The position numbers and the translations under genes are program-made. From contig JAHLMK010000002.1 in the NCBI GenBank assembly GCA_019915135.1, positions 744,001 through 808,000 on the forward strand: a stretch of DNA of 64,000 bases, written 5' to 3'. How positions within the stretch are numbered: position 1 is the stretch's first letter; each line of letters opens with the position of its first letter. Of this stretch, positions 1 to 15,146 are shown piece after piece. This stretch comes from Strobilurus pachycystidiatus (lineage: Eukaryota > Basidiomycota > Agaricomycetes > Agaricales > Physalacriaceae). A model generated the notes under the pieces. The model was not told the origin of the DNA. It did no database searches and was given only the letters and a program-made list of their open reading frames with translations.

Positions 1-226
1 GACGACGCCACGCGCAATCTTGAATAACAAGCGTTAGCTTGGGCTGAACAGTGAAGATCGAGTTGAAGCCTGTTCTGTGGTTGAAGTAACTGTGAAGCGT
101 TACTTTATGTCATGCGTGTGACTGCACTATTGACGTGATCGCCATCAAAAAAAATTCGCACTTCGACTTTAACTTTTACGGGCAGGGTAGCGAGCGGGAC
201 AACCACACACTTGTATACCTATCACT

Positions 227-1397
227 ATGGCATTTGGTGCGCCTCGTTGTCATTATTCTCTTCCCAGGATCTAACGTTGATTAGGCGCTCCCGGTGGAAG
301 AGGTGGATTTGGCGGAGGACGAGGCGGTCGTGGAGGTGGATTTGGTGGAGGTGACCGCGGCGGACGAGGCGGCGGACGGGGCGGAGGACGAGGTGTGTTG
401 CAATGCGCCATTCTCTTTGTGCTCATCACTGAACATTCTATCGCAGGTGGTCCCCGTGGAGGCGGAGTTGGCGGTCGTGGTGGTGGACGCGGTGCTCCTG
501 GCGGTCGCGGTGGCGGCCGTGGTGCACCTCGGGGTGGCCGTGGCGGTCGTGGAGGTGCCCGCGGCGGTGCGAACACCGTCTTGGAACCCCACAGACACGC
601 CGGAGTCTTCATCGCCAAAGGCAAGGAGCACCTGCTCGTCACGAAAAACTTGGTCCCCGGCGAATCTGTCTACGGCGAGAAGAGGATATCTGTTGAAGGC
701 GCCGTCGAGGGCACCAAGGTGGAATACCGTGTCTGGAATCCTTTCCGTAGTAAGCTTGCAGCCGGTGTGCTCAGTGGACTGGACGATATCTTTGTTGCTC
801 CTGGCAAGAAGGTTTTATATCTCGGTGCCGCCAGCGGAACCAGTGTCAGCCACGTCGCCGACATTGTTGGGCCGGTGAGCATTTTTTTTTCCCAGACGAA
901 AACCCCGTTTTTTCTCATTCTTCCTTCTAGGAAGGAGTCGTCTACGCCGTCGAATTTTCATTACGCTCCGGTCGTGACTTGATTGGCATGGCCAAGAAGC
1001 GAACAAACGTTATCCGTACGTCTCCAACTGGCGTTGGCCCATCTCGCCGTCTCATTTTTTTGCTCTAGCCATCGTCGAAGACGCCCGTTTCCCTCAAAAA
1101 TACCGCATGCTTGTCTCCCAGGTCGATGTCATCTTTGCTGACGTTGCGCAACCTGATCAAGCTCGTATCGTTGCCCACAACGCTGAGCACTTTTTGAAAG
1201 TCGGCGGTCACGTCGTCATTTCAATAAAGGCCAGCTGTATCGACTCCACCGCCCCTCCCGATGTCGTCTTCGCCAACGAGGTTGCGATATTGAAGGCATC
1301 AAAATTCAAGCCATTGGAACAGGTGCCCCTCGAGCCCTACGAGCGCGACCACGCCATGGTTTCTGCGGTTTACCAGCGTCACGCCGTACCAGCATAA
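227..1397 (+). CDS. NOP1: Fibrillarin, box C/D snoRNP 2'-O-methyltransferase
   Basis: Nucleolar methyltransferase that 2'-O-methylates pre-rRNA as part of box C/D snoRNPs. Five exons splice into about 319 codons; proposed introns are 237-284, 393-446, 875-930 and 1016-1068. The first 80 or so residues are a Gly/Arg-rich GAR domain in GGRGG and RGGGRG repeats, interrupted by two of the introns. The fibrillarin catalytic domain follows, with [17 protein letters not shown] as the SAM-binding loop, then [10 protein letters not shown], then the FADVAQPDQ and [12 protein letters not shown] motifs, ending in [11 protein letters not shown] as usual for the family. The ATG at 227 is chosen because its short exon (MAFG) joins the GAR domain in frame. 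In the usually conserved EFSHRSGRD motif, His is replaced by Leu. It converges on the gene to the right. Confidence 0.93.
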
Positions 1398-1671
1398 TGT
1401 AAGTTTTTTTCACTCTTTTTTACGTGTCAGCGACTTATAGATGACATAGCTGTTCTTTCTGGGATATTTACTTCAAAAGTATCTTGTGCGGCTACTCACG
1501 ATTCTCTCTGCTATCACTTATTTAATTCTAAATGTAGATTTGATTGTATTCACTACCGACCGAAAGCATTTCGCAAAAATTTCTCACATGTACTGGAGTC
1601 AACCACAGGCTACGGAGTCGCAGTCTCTACGATTCTACTAACTTCAATCGACAATTCGCGCTCTTTCAATT

Positions 1672-3060
1672 CTACTTCTCCTCAACCTCCATCTTGTCAA
1701 AGTAATGGACATTGTCACAAGCTCTGAGGCGCGCAGCGGCGCCTTCAGCGGTCAAATCCCTCTGGGCTTCAGCCATGAGTTCGAAGCTGGATTTTGGTCA
1801 GACGCTGGCTGACACGCGGGATCTGCGACATACCCCACTAGGAACTTTCTGACAGTAGCACTGCGTAACAGAGGTGGCGAGAAGTGCAGGTGCAGGTGAG
1901 CTTCATCGAATCTATCTTGACCCTCTGCGACCTCTGAGAGGGGTATAGGCCGTTGGTGCATACCCATAGAGTACGCGAAGGAGCACGAGAAGAGGTTGTC
2001 GTACTTCTTGGTGGTAATGGCGATAGCGTCGGCCAACGCTGTCTTCTCGTCGTCCGTCTGCTCTGCTATTGAAGGTATGTGCCGTTTATAAGGGAGCACT
2101 GAGCGTGTATGGTAAGTGATGAGCATCATGGAGGCAAATGTGAGGACTTGCATAAGACTTCAAATGGCCAGGTGGCCCACCAAGGGACAAGAACGACCCA
2201 GTGATCATTCTTATAGACGACACGGCCAGTCTCAAGGTCTGCATTGACTTCTGCGTGCGCATACTCGCATAGCAAGCATGGCTTTCCTGTTGACAACAAT
2301 GAGTTTGACCGTGGACTAGCGGCCTCTAGTAGATACGAACCATCATCAGCTTTCGGCGCGTCCGAGGTCGCAAAGTCTGTCGTAGAGTAACGCTTCAAAT
2401 TCTCGAGCTCGGTTGCAGGCAAAGTTGGAATGGCCGAGAGAGACCACACTTGCCCGTGTGGATGAGGATTGGAGCAGCCCATCATACTCCCTTTATTCTA
2501 GAAGTGTGTTAGAGGAAGATTGGGAACACAGGCTCAATGTTACCTCGAAGATCTGGACGTATTTGATGTGCTCCTCGGCGCCCCGACGATGATAGATCCT
2601 GACCCATTCTTCCACGATTTCCTTTATCTTCGGAACTGACAGACGCGCCAAGGTAAGATCGTGTCTGCGATCAAAGATGATCACGTCGCATCCTCCTCCG
2701 ACAGGTTCAGTCACCAGAAGCGGATGGGGCGGTGGTGGCGCAGTCGGGACCGGCCCAGGAAGAACGGCAGCAAAATCGTTCTCGAATGCGAATACTTGCT
2801 CGTAGTCTGGGTTCTTGTCTCCGCCAATGCGAGAGTTTCCGGGACAGAGATAGCAGCTCGGGTCATACTTGGGCAGATCCAAGACTTGGGGAGGCTCGAC
2901 TTGACCTTGCCATGGGCGTTTGATACGGTGAGGTGAGACCAGGATATACTCGTTAGTCAAGGGATTCACTAGAAAGCGTTTGTCAGGAAGGATCCTTGTA
3001 AGATGGCGACGATAACTTGCAGCGGCGATGAGGATGATCCGAAGGATTGAACTCGGTCAT
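1672..3060 (-). CDS. GAL7: Galactose-1-phosphate uridylyltransferase
   Basis: Leloir-pathway enzyme that exchanges UMP between UDP-glucose and galactose-1-phosphate in the cytosol. The N-terminus reads MTEFNPSDHPHRR, then NPLTNEYILVSPHR, the CYLCPGN zinc site, the catalytic NPHPHGQVW motif, WPFEVLLLPYKRH, and a C-terminus ending DNVHYFDKMEVEEK. Proposed introns: 2969-3020, 2498-2543, 2099-2151 and one near 1770-1825 that restores FLVGFELMAEAQRD. The 2969-3020 and 2099-2151 introns only keep frame if a GC donor (GCAAGT) pairs with AG. The start at 3060 is chosen because MTEF...HPHRR matches the family N-terminus; an upstream Met in another frame region does not. No other GAL genes are seen next to it. 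It is divergent from the DDX41-like gene. Confidence 0.92.
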
Positions 3061-3288
3061 GGTGGTGCACGTTTGAGGATGCGCGCGTGCATGTGGAATC
3101 GCTTGCTCTAAAGTACCAAAATGGCTGCTGATCTTACTGATTCTCCCGGTCCAATGATACACAAAGACCCGGGCGAGGGCTACCTTCCATAATGAATCCG
3201 ATGCAATAAGCGCGAAGGAGAAGTGCGAGCCTGGTGTCAGTTGCATGTATTCGGACCGGCTCCCGGACCGAAATCCCGAGTATAACCC
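3061..3288. promoter_or_regulatory. Shared divergent promoter region, GAL7-like and DDX41-like genes
   Basis: These 228 bp separate two start codons that point away from each other, so the stretch must hold both 5' UTRs and promoters. No clear TATA box or named operator was recognised. Confidence 0.5.
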
Positions 3289-5531
<2,243 letters not shown>

Positions 5532-6091
5532 GCGTTATTGAATGGTGTTGGGACTTTGTCGCGTTTTTGCTCCTTAGTGCATTGGGGCTTTCGAGGCGAT
5601 TGTTGTGAGGCAAAACAATACATAGGTCTATATGTATAGCAAGCTATGCCAGCAAGATGAAGAGTGTCCACGATATGATTGGTAGAGGTCAAAATGACTG
5701 AAGAAGCGTCCAAGGCGCGAGAATGACGCTGGATCCAGCTGATGAGGCTACTCAAGATTGCACGCCTCAGGTTAGACTCGACTCCAGTCACTTCGCCTTC
5801 GCCAAGTACTCGATCGACTGTCATCGAGTATCTTGTTGGCAAACATCTGGCCCTCGAGACTAGCCTCAGGTGGACCGTTGCTCCGCGTTTGCAGGTCAGG
5901 CTGGCCAAGTCCGCATCGCTGGGTTCCAGGAATCATGAAGTTGATTGCGGCTATCCAGATCAACTGTCCTGAAGGAGAACATTATGATATAGGTATAGAA
6001 GTAAGCAGGAAGTAAGTATCAAAATATAGGTTTAGTATCAAGTCTAAGCTATGCAAGAATTACGGGAGACCATATATGTAGGGCAAACGCT
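5532..6091. other. Convergent 3' intergenic region
   Basis: 560 bp between the stop codons of the DDX41-like gene and SMC6. It must hold both 3' UTRs. A 127-codon open frame on the minus strand (5525-5908) has no recognisable domain or start context and is not called as a gene. I see nothing else here. Confidence 0.5.
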
Positions 6092-9000
6092 TCACCCACT
6101 GAAAGCCAAGGTGCCTTGTCCTCGTTCGGGGTCTGTCATACGATGGACGCGAACTGCATTGCCGACAGTGATGTTATTCATATCTTGAGGTGTAATAAGA
6201 ACGTATTGTTTCTTGTCCGACTGGGTAGCCGTTTCGATCTAGAGGGAGATGTCAACACTAGAAGGAGGCGGGCGGCAGAGGCAATATACCATCATCTTCA
6301 TTGAAATACGTCGGTTGACAGCGTCCATGAACACATCGAATTCATCTGCAGGGATCGTCAGTATCGGCTGCATAAAACATATTCTCATTTACCCAGGCAG
6401 CGAAGAGGGCACCCAATAGCTTCCCAAAGAGAAAGGAGAAGACAGATAGTGGAGAATGACTTCTCGCCACCGCTGAGGGAGCGAGGATCTTTATCTCTAG
6501 AGCCATGCTGTCCTTGAGTGGCTGCAACGTCGTCCGTCTGCACCTTGAGCTGAAGCGTGCCCTTCTCGTGATCAAAGAGAACCTTCCCGTAGTAGCCACG
6601 ATGCGAAAGGTTGAATTGAAACACAAGTTTGCAGCGCAAGGCGATGTGACGGCGGAACTCCTGCCATCTTGCCCAGCGCTTCATCAGAGAGGCCCTGAGT
6701 AGCTGTGGAAGATAAACTCAAGACAAGGACCGTCCGCATTTCGAGCGAGACTGACCTTGTTCAACTGGAGCATGTGGCGCCACTCCAATTCAGCCTTCTG
6801 GAGGGCGTCTTTGGCCCTGTTGAGCTCAACAACCATTTCCTCGACAGACGCGCCGTGTCTAGTTTGAACCCAATCAGCTCGTGGTCGAACTGTATGGCTC
6901 GTTGGATACATACTTCTTTTCCCTTTCTTTTAACGCAGCCTGAGTTGATTCCAGGAGGCGCTGGATGTCTTGAGTTCTGCGATTAGTTTCCAGACGCGGA
7001 CAAAACTCGAGGGCTTTGGTCGTCCATGACTGTCGCGATTGTAAGATGATAAGGCCCAACAGAAAACAGCATTCGGAGAACTACAAACCTCATACTCTTC
7101 TTGCAACACAGCCGCTTTTGCTTTCAGAGTATCCAGTTGCACCGTTTCCTCTTGCAATTTCTTCTGCATATACTCAAGCTCGTGTTGGGCCTTGGTATGA
7201 TTGTCCGTTGCTCTCACAACATTGTCCTACGAATTCAGATTGTTAAGTTTATGAACAGATCGAAGAGTTCGAACAGAAATGGCCCACCTGAAGCTCCGTT
7301 TGACGATTCACAAAATCGCCGATTTGGCGTCTTATCTCGTCCATCTCAGCTTGGAGTGCCGTCTGCTTCTCCTCGATCTCGGTCTTACGAAGATTATGAG
7401 CGGCAAACTGGCGTTCGATGTTCTCCTTTTCCTCTTCCGCTTCCTACACAAGATGAGAAAGAGTTGGCAATGAATACAAAGAAAATGACCTTTTTGGCTG
7501 CCTCCAAGCCGGCAACGTTCGCGGGCATATCCTCCTGAGCGGCATCTTCGAGTTGGCGTAATTTACTCTGTGCTTGATTGACGGTGGTATGAGCTCGTTT
7601 CTCTTGGCCCTGGAGGAAAAATCAGAGTTGGTCGAATGGTCTAAACAGTGCAGACGCACGCGTAGTGATTCGCCCTCGTCTCGGCAGTTCTTATAGTTCA
7701 ATTTCATGGTCCGGACTTCAGCCGTCAAGGCCATGAGTGCTGCCTCATCTTCTCTAAGCTTGTCACCAAAATGCCTGTACAATCTTAAAAAAACCAATCG
7801 AGAGTTTAAACATCGAGATTACGCACTTTCGTTGAGCAGCAGAGTCACGCCCAGTCAAGAGCTGGCTGGTGTTGTCGTTTCGGCCTCTAGACAAAGGTGA
7901 TGTCGATTCTCCTCCTTCCCTAAGAATATCGTATTAGCATTGAAAGCAGTCAAAAAAAAAGACCACCGTACGGGAAACGCCTCAATGAGAAGCCATCTGC
8001 CGTCCAGCAGTTGCCTGCCCGACCATAAGCTCGCAGGACATCCTCGCCTTCGCGACGAGTCCTAGCAAGAAGGATTCTCTCGATGTGTGCTTGATTGATG
8101 AGAATCCGTGCCACGTATGGGTCCGATATCTGGTCAGACAAGTTAACATCCAAATGATGATCATGAAATTCGATCCTACCTCCAGCGCCCTCAGGACAGT
8201 CAACATTTCGGCTGGAGGTTCTCCAGAAGAATAATCGAACATGTCGCGTTCGGCAATGATGATAAGGATGTTGTCGCTGGAAGACCATGAGATGGAGACG
8301 ATATGCTTGTCCAAACGATGCTCACTTTCCGGATGCTTTCAGCATGCTCTTCAAGACGTGAGAGTCGCGGGCATCAGTCACAGAGAAAGCAGTAAGCAGG
8401 TGGGATAGCTGTTTGCGAAGTAGTTCCCCCCAATTTTCCGGCTCTCTACAGTTGACGTTGACTCCGAGAGGGCCTAGTGGCATCTCCCCTTGCCAGCGCT
8501 GGTTTTTGATGCGCTCCAGCAGCTGAGGTATATTCCTTCCGTATGCCACATACCGATCCTTATCTTGCGCATCAGCCTGGCGTATCATGTGCTCGTCATA
8601 GGCGACCTTGTCGCGCGCAGCGTTCAGATCCCTCTCCTTTGCCTCGCCATCAATCCTCAATGCTTGAGCTCGGCTGTCAGCATCACGGAGTTTGTTGAGG
8701 ATATCGGGAAGAGCATCCTTGGCCTCCTTGAGTTTTCTATTGGCTTCTTCGACTTGGCGGCGGGTTTCATCACGTTTGGCCTGAGTATCTGAAGCGAGTC
8801 TCTGAGTCTCGTAGTCGATCTGACGCTGTACCTCGGCAATGGTGACTTTTGCCGAGTGGAAACTATCGGACATTGCTTTACGTTCCGTCTAGAAGCATGT
8901 ATGAGCTCATATGGTACAAAATCGACAATAATAGACCTACAGCCATGGAATTTAGGTCAAGACGATTGATGCGCATCTTGTCATTCACTTCTTTCTTTTG

Positions 9001-10531
9001 AGCATTCAGGTCCTCTACATTGCCAAAAGTGTTGTAAACCTGCTCGGCCTGAGCGACGGCCTGAGCGGTATTACGAACAATTTCCTACAAAAGAAATTCA
9101 ACAGCTGTTGGGGGGTGTATCGGAGTGTCATTACCTCGGAGGCCTGTAATCCCTCCTCGACCTTCGGTAAGCGGCGCTCCTGTTTCGCGACGTCGTCTTG
9201 GGAACTCTGCAGCTCACGTTCTTTCTGAATAACGTATGACCACGCCAACTCGTTCTTGAGGTCCTCGGCTTTCTGCTTTTGATCCCTCGCCTTTTTAGCC
9301 TCGTCATAACGAGTAAGTGCTTCATTATAAGTGACACGGAGATCAGGCAATGCCTCCTTCTTCTGGTTCAGTACCGTCGCAGTGTGTTCGATGTTCTCGA
9401 AACAAATGTTGTATTCGTCCGATAGCTGAGAAAGCTGGGTTCCGCGCAAGAAGAACTAGATCAGGTTTCATGAGAGGACAGATACAACACGAGAATGAAA
9501 TGTTCTACCTTATACTTCTCAGTTGGGAGTGAAGCACTGAGGAACTGCCGGGCAGCATCTAGGCATATTTTGAGCGCATTTCGCAGTTACGTTGCACACA
9601 TACAAACCTTGCGTGAGGACATTCATGGGGTTGTCCACTTGTATATTCATGTGGTCGCATATGGCCGCTAATTCTTCTTTCTTCGTGCTGACCACTTTGC
9701 CATCTTGGCTCCTGATCTTCCAGGAGGAGTTGCCGTCTTTCGTGAACTTCCGAGTGATGACAATGCTTTTGCCGTACTCTTTAGGCCTGAATGCCTCCTC
9801 GCCTTGGTTTTTGATCTGGATAGTGACCTCGGCGACTCTGACATGATTGTGTCATTGGTTGTGGCAATCCTTACAGAGGAATACAAGCTTACGATTGACC
9901 CTCTCGTATGAATGACTTCAATCCATTGGCGCGACCGGTGGAGTTTGCCTTGCCACCAAGTGCCACTGTGATAGCAGACAGGACGGCGCTTTTGCCACCT
10001 GCGACGCGACTGAGCACAATGAGATGTAACAGGGACATAACACGTACTGCCATTGTGACCTGTGGAGATATGTAAGCTGCACGCGATGGCCACAGTTGAG
10101 ATAGAGACGCGCCAATGATAAAATTGACTTGAGGACCGAAATTGAACGTGAGATACTTGTGACACATGAACTGGTGCATCTCGATGGACTCGATGATACC
10201 GTGGTCGGCAATGCCCTACAGAACAGTTTCAGATGCGCAGACGCGTTGAGAACACGAGACATACACCAGAAACGCCGCGGTTCGCTTGCATGGCAGCAAG
10301 AACCTCAGCCGTATGCTGCTCTTCGAACTTTGCGTCGTCTTCGGCGTCCATATCAACGTTGTCTTCGGACTCATCTTCATCTTTCACATTACGACGCGAC
10401 TGAACCTTGCTCTTGCCGTTGGCTCGCGAAGGACCCTGTGCGGCGTCGTCGGTACGGGTTCGTTTGGAGGCAGGAGAGGCCGCTTGCGAGCCTTCGTCGT
10501 CGCTGTCTGGTGTTGCGCGACGTTTCGACAT
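6092..10531 (-). CDS. SMC6: SMC6, structural maintenance of chromosomes protein 6
   Basis: Core ATPase of the SMC5/6 complex, which acts in homologous recombination and replication-fork repair in the nucleus. After an acidic, basic-patched N-terminus (MSKRRATPDSDD...) come ADHGIIESIEMHQFMCHKYL and the Walker A segment GHNGSGKSAVLSAITVALGG, which is put together over three exons. Long coiled coils flank a hinge around 8000-8450. The C-terminal ATPase half has the LSGGEKSFSTICLLLSLWE signature and the Walker B region CLDEFDVFMDAVNRR, ending TDPERGQGTLAFSG. Small introns of about 50 bp occur throughout. The intron at 10060-10112 has to begin with GC to keep frame. The gene appears intact. Confidence 0.93.
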
Positions 10532-10800
10532 CTCGCCTAACGGTGTTGAGCAAATAAGACGCGTCGGACAAATTCTTTGTCCAGTGCCATCAGTTTGGTT
10601 GTGTTAGCATTAAAAGACTTTGGCGCCACAACAGACTTCCTCTACTTCCTTAGCAGCATGTTTTACTCACATTTTCGGTGCTACATTATACGTTGAAACC
10701 GAATGACTAATTAGCAGTAACTTACTCAAAGATTGTTCCAACCGTTCCTTATTGATAAGTATGCAAAGTTAATGTAAGTGGGTAGTATTGTATCGATTGC

Positions 10801-13800
10801 TTAGCGACGGTGAGAGCGGCCGTTGGGAGCCGAGACCATCTGGAGGATGGCGTCCTTGGCGGCAATAATGTCACTTTCGGAGCCTATGCATCTGGTCAGA
10901 CCTGGCCCTCGTGAATGTGACAAAAGCAAAAAAGACTTACCGATGATGACAATCGTACTGTTCTCCCTGCTGACTGTGATGTCAGCGCCAGTCTCGTTAC
11001 GGAGGCGAGAGACATTAGAGCCCTTCGCGCCGACAATACGAGGGAACACGGATCGGTCAGGAAGCGTTAAGAATCCGACAGATGTCATCTTTTCGGCGGA
11101 AGCGATGGCATCGTTGATGGCCTTGCGAGCCTTTTCGAGTCCAGCTTCATCGCGGGCCTTCAAAGTCCACACCGAAACACCCTCCTCAGCGTCCTTGTAG
11201 TTGGGTGTGACCTCCCAGACTGCTTCGGTAGCCGCCTCCTCTTCATCAGCGTCAATGCGAGCAGAGGCTGCTGCTGGGTCGGTGGATACAGGACGAGTAG
11301 GAACCGCAGATTGTTTGGGATGAACAGATTGGTCGACCTGGACACCGAAGGAGCGGAGGTTGCGGAAGAAGCTGCCTTGCTGAGAGATAACATGATGGTA
11401 CTTGAGCGGCACGTCAACCTTGGCAGTGACGCCCTCAGGTGCAACAGGCTTGATCATACCCTAAGGACATGTGAGAATACGCAGGGAGTGTGTCGTGAAT
11501 GAGAGGTACCTTGAGCTCTTCAACTGTCTTCTCGCAAGCCGCGCGAGGTCCAGCAACCTTGACAAGGTTACCTTGATCGGCGTCCGCAAAATCACTAGCA
11601 TTCTCAGCCTCTCCAAATTGTCCATACGAGCGAGAACCAGGGAATTGGACTTGAACACCAAAGCGGTTCTGCAAGTCGTTCAAATTCTGTCCACCACGGC
11701 CAATAAGGGCTCTGTGTTGTGGAGCAGGAATGTCGACGGCCAGAACGACACGATCACGCAATGTCGCCACAGCCTTCTCAAGTTCCGCCTTGACCTTTTG
11801 AACGAGCTTGGGTTCACCGCGGAGGCGAACTTCATCGGCGGCCCCGGTTTCACCTTGACGAGGGCTTCAGGCACAACGTCAGTCAGCAAACGACGACAAG
11901 AAGAAAGACCAGCGAGACTGACAATCTGATCAACCCGGCGAGAATCTTGGGGTCAGAAGGTCCACCACAACGAACGACGATGTCCTTCAGACCTTGCCCT
12001 CCTGCACCAATGAGAGTGCGGTGGTACTTGTTCTCGATGGTCAAGGTTACGGTGGTTTCATCGGTGACCTGTTCGGAAATAGCCAGGATGGCGGCCTTCG
12101 CTGCAGCGATGGCTTTCTTGGTACCGCGGACCGTGATATTGGTAAGTGCGGAATCGTCGGAGGCCTTGTCGACATCGATCTGAGCATCGGTGTTGTCCTT
12201 TATTTCGTTGATGGAGGCACCGCCGCGTCCCAAGATCCTGGCAACAGATTTCGAGGGCACGGTGAACTTGACGACGTTGTTGGACTCCTTCTCGAACTCG
12301 ACGGCCTGGTGAAGGTCAAGATTAATTTTGGACTCATGATACATTCGAACCACAACACACCTCGAGCAATTCAGACTTTGCGCCAGCAACGCCCTTCTTA
12401 CCGCCTTTGATGAGGACCTCGTCGGACTTGAGCTGCTCACGAGTCTTGGCCTCGCCATTCTCAGAGATTTGACGAGGGAATGTGATCTTGACGGCGTATT
12501 TGTCTTCCAACCGGATGGCGTATTTTCCACTTTGACCAATCAACGAAGAGTGATACTGGTTGGGGATCTTCAAGACTTCCGAAGTCTCGTCGGCCTGGTT
12601 TCAAAACAACGTGAGCCCGAAGCCGAGCATGAAACAGGATGACGCACCATCCTCTCAACCTGTGAAAGAATACGCCTCTTGGCTTCTTCGACATTCTCTT
12701 TCCTGCCAGTAATCTGCAAAGTCGTGAGTATAGCTCCCAGCACCGTCGACAATATAGCCACGTACAGTGACCTTAGACTTCTGGTGAACAGCCTTCTTTT
12801 TTTTGGCCTCTTTCTCCTTTTCGTCAATGTCGTCAGAAACGTCGACCTTGACCCCAAGTTGGTCACGGAGCTTGTTGACACCAGTTCCCTGCGCGCCAAC
12901 GATGCGTCCAACGTATTCCCTCTCGATGTCGAATTCAGTGGACTGTGTCATGATTAGATATTGTTGAAACAAGACAAGTAAGTGACGGCTACTCACGAAG
13001 CTGTTGACGATCTCGTCATTCTTCGCGTCTTCAACAATCTTGCGGATCTCCTTGACAGCGCGGTCGACATCTGTGCTGGTGCCTCGAACCAAAATAACAT
13101 CCTCGCCGGCCGGGTCATGGGCGTCCGCGCCAACTTTGATGGAGAGTGTCTTGTCCTCGCCAATGATACTGCCAACAGTCAATATGACGTTCAACAAAAA
13201 CGATAAACAACTTACGCGTTGAGAGTCGTGCCAGATTGACCGACGATAGCATCGTGCCAGCGTTTCTCAACCTCGATCTTCTCTGTCTTGACATCAGCAG
13301 CCTCCTTCGACAGCTTCAAGAGTTCCTTGGAGACATCTTCGAGGTGCTTCTTCTTGTCGTCAGGAGCAGGGGAAGCGTTGGGCGAAAGAGGGTCATAAAC
13401 GAGGAGGACCGATGACTGCTCCAACTTCTCGTCTGGGAAGTAAACGGAGACGTTGTGAGCCTCGTGGAACTGTTTGATTCTAGGAAGAACGAGGTGAGAC
13501 TATGTATATGAACGATGAGAATAAGGCGTACTTCTTCGCGTTCTTGCCCAAAAGGACACGATGCAGGAGCCAATCGATAGTGACCTCGGTCGTAGCACCA
13601 ATAAGTTTGCCAAGAAGTTCAGAAACCTGCCTAACCACGCCATCGACAGCCGGCTTCTCGCCTACCAAGTCAATGGTGAGCGACGGAAGAGTGGCAATCG
13701 AAGCAGGGGCGGGAGTGAACACTTGTACGCCAGAGTTCTCAGCCATAAGCTTCTTTGGCAAGTTGATACGCAACATATACGCAAGAAGTTGACGAGAGAC

Positions 13801-15146
13801 AGCGATGGGACCAGGCAGAGGGAACTCGTGGATGTACTTGGAGTTAGCCTGGCTCATGACAGCAGTGAGACCAGCGGGAAGATCGTTCGGGAGACCCCAC
13901 ACGGCGACCTCATCACTGGGATCATCGTGTTTGGCGACAACGACCGCGCACTTGCTCGTGTTCAACACCTCCGTTGCGGCGGAACCAGTTAGGAGGCGGT
14001 GCTGGCGTTTGGGAAGGTTAATCTTCAAGGACGTAAGACCGGTTTGGAGAGATTCAATAGAGCTCTTGACATCTTCGATGACGCGAGATACGCCTTCCCT
14101 TTCGCCACTGGCAGTAAACTCAGCAGCAACAAGGGTCAGCTTGACCTCGGAGCCAGCAACACTCTCATAGTGCGCCTGCTTGCCTCTAATGAAGGGAAGG
14201 ATGTGGGGAGGAATATCCTTGACGCGCTGAGTAGATTTCGAGGTCTTGGACGCGATGATCTGTTTCAGAAGGGCCTCGGCCTCGTAGGCAAGCGGCTGGG
14301 GTCCGACGACAGTCACGGGTACAAGAATTTCGTCCTCTTCGTCATCGTGGTGGGGAGACGCGGTTCCGTTGACGTGGCCATTCCCATTCTGGATTGATTC
14401 TTTGCGAGGAATATCAATCTTCACGTTGGTCTGGTCGCGAATCTGCTTGAGAGTTGCACCTGAAGAAATGTTAGCATATTGCGAAAGTGAAGAAGAAGGC
14501 TCATACCCTTGGGACCGATGATGGTAGCAATGGTCGAAGCAGGTGCTTGCACAGTGACGGTGATCTGCAGGGAGGCGTTGTTAGCTACAAGCTGGCGAGA
14601 AATGTATTGAATGACTGACGATGGGACTCAACAGCGCCAGCAAGTTCCTTTTGGCCTTGTCCAATTCCTTCTGCGAGTCAGCCTTCATGTGGAAGGTATA
14701 CCGGGTCTTCTGGTTGCCAGAGGCCTCAAGCTTGACCTTGTACTTGGCCATGACCTGTTTCATGACTTCGCCCAAGGAGGTTGGCTTGCCGTCCTTGCCG
14801 GCACTGGACAAGTCAATGACCGACAAGGTGAAGGAGTCGGTGAAGACGGGAGCCTTGTTGACTGGTTTGAGACGGGGGCCATTGGAAGCGCCCCATGCCG
14901 ACTTGGGTGCGGAAGGAGCAGCAGCCGCGGGAGCAAGCGACGGGAACGCAGACTGCGAGTCGGTGTCCAAGTCCTTTACGGGGGAGCTACGGGCCTGAGG
15001 GCGCGCCTTGACGGGGGAATCCGAGAGAGAGGGGAAAGGATCTGGCGTCCCTTCGAGCTCGTGTCTCTTCTAGAGCACGCGGGTCAGCGGAATGCGACGG
15101 GCTGGAATGGCAGGCTCACTTGGAGATCAGCTGCAGAGAGTGCCAT
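10801..15146 (-). CDS. Vigilin/Scp160-type multi-KH-domain RNA-binding protein
   Basis: Cytoplasmic RNA-binding protein of the vigilin/Scp160 family, linked in yeast to ER-bound polysomes. The N-terminus (MALSAADLQ, intron, KRHELEGTPDPFPSLSDSP) is followed by about twelve KH repeats. GXXG loops can be read as IGPKG, VGQSG, VGAQG, IGQSG, LGRGG, IGAGG, IGRGG and VGAKG in N- to C-terminal order. At least three others are degenerate (RGKQ, TGSAATE, QQGSFFRN), as is common in this family. The protein ends NGRSHRR. Its exons are long for this window, with short introns near 10900-10940, 11461-11510, 11885-11945, 12310-12360, 12595-12650, 12950-12995 and 13480-13530. Strand and spacing match SMC6, 269 bp downstream. 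Confidence 0.9.

Noticed and set aside
294..878. Long Val/Glu-rich open frame over the fibrillarin start
   Set aside because: It is a shadow frame of the Gly/Arg-rich GAR coding region.
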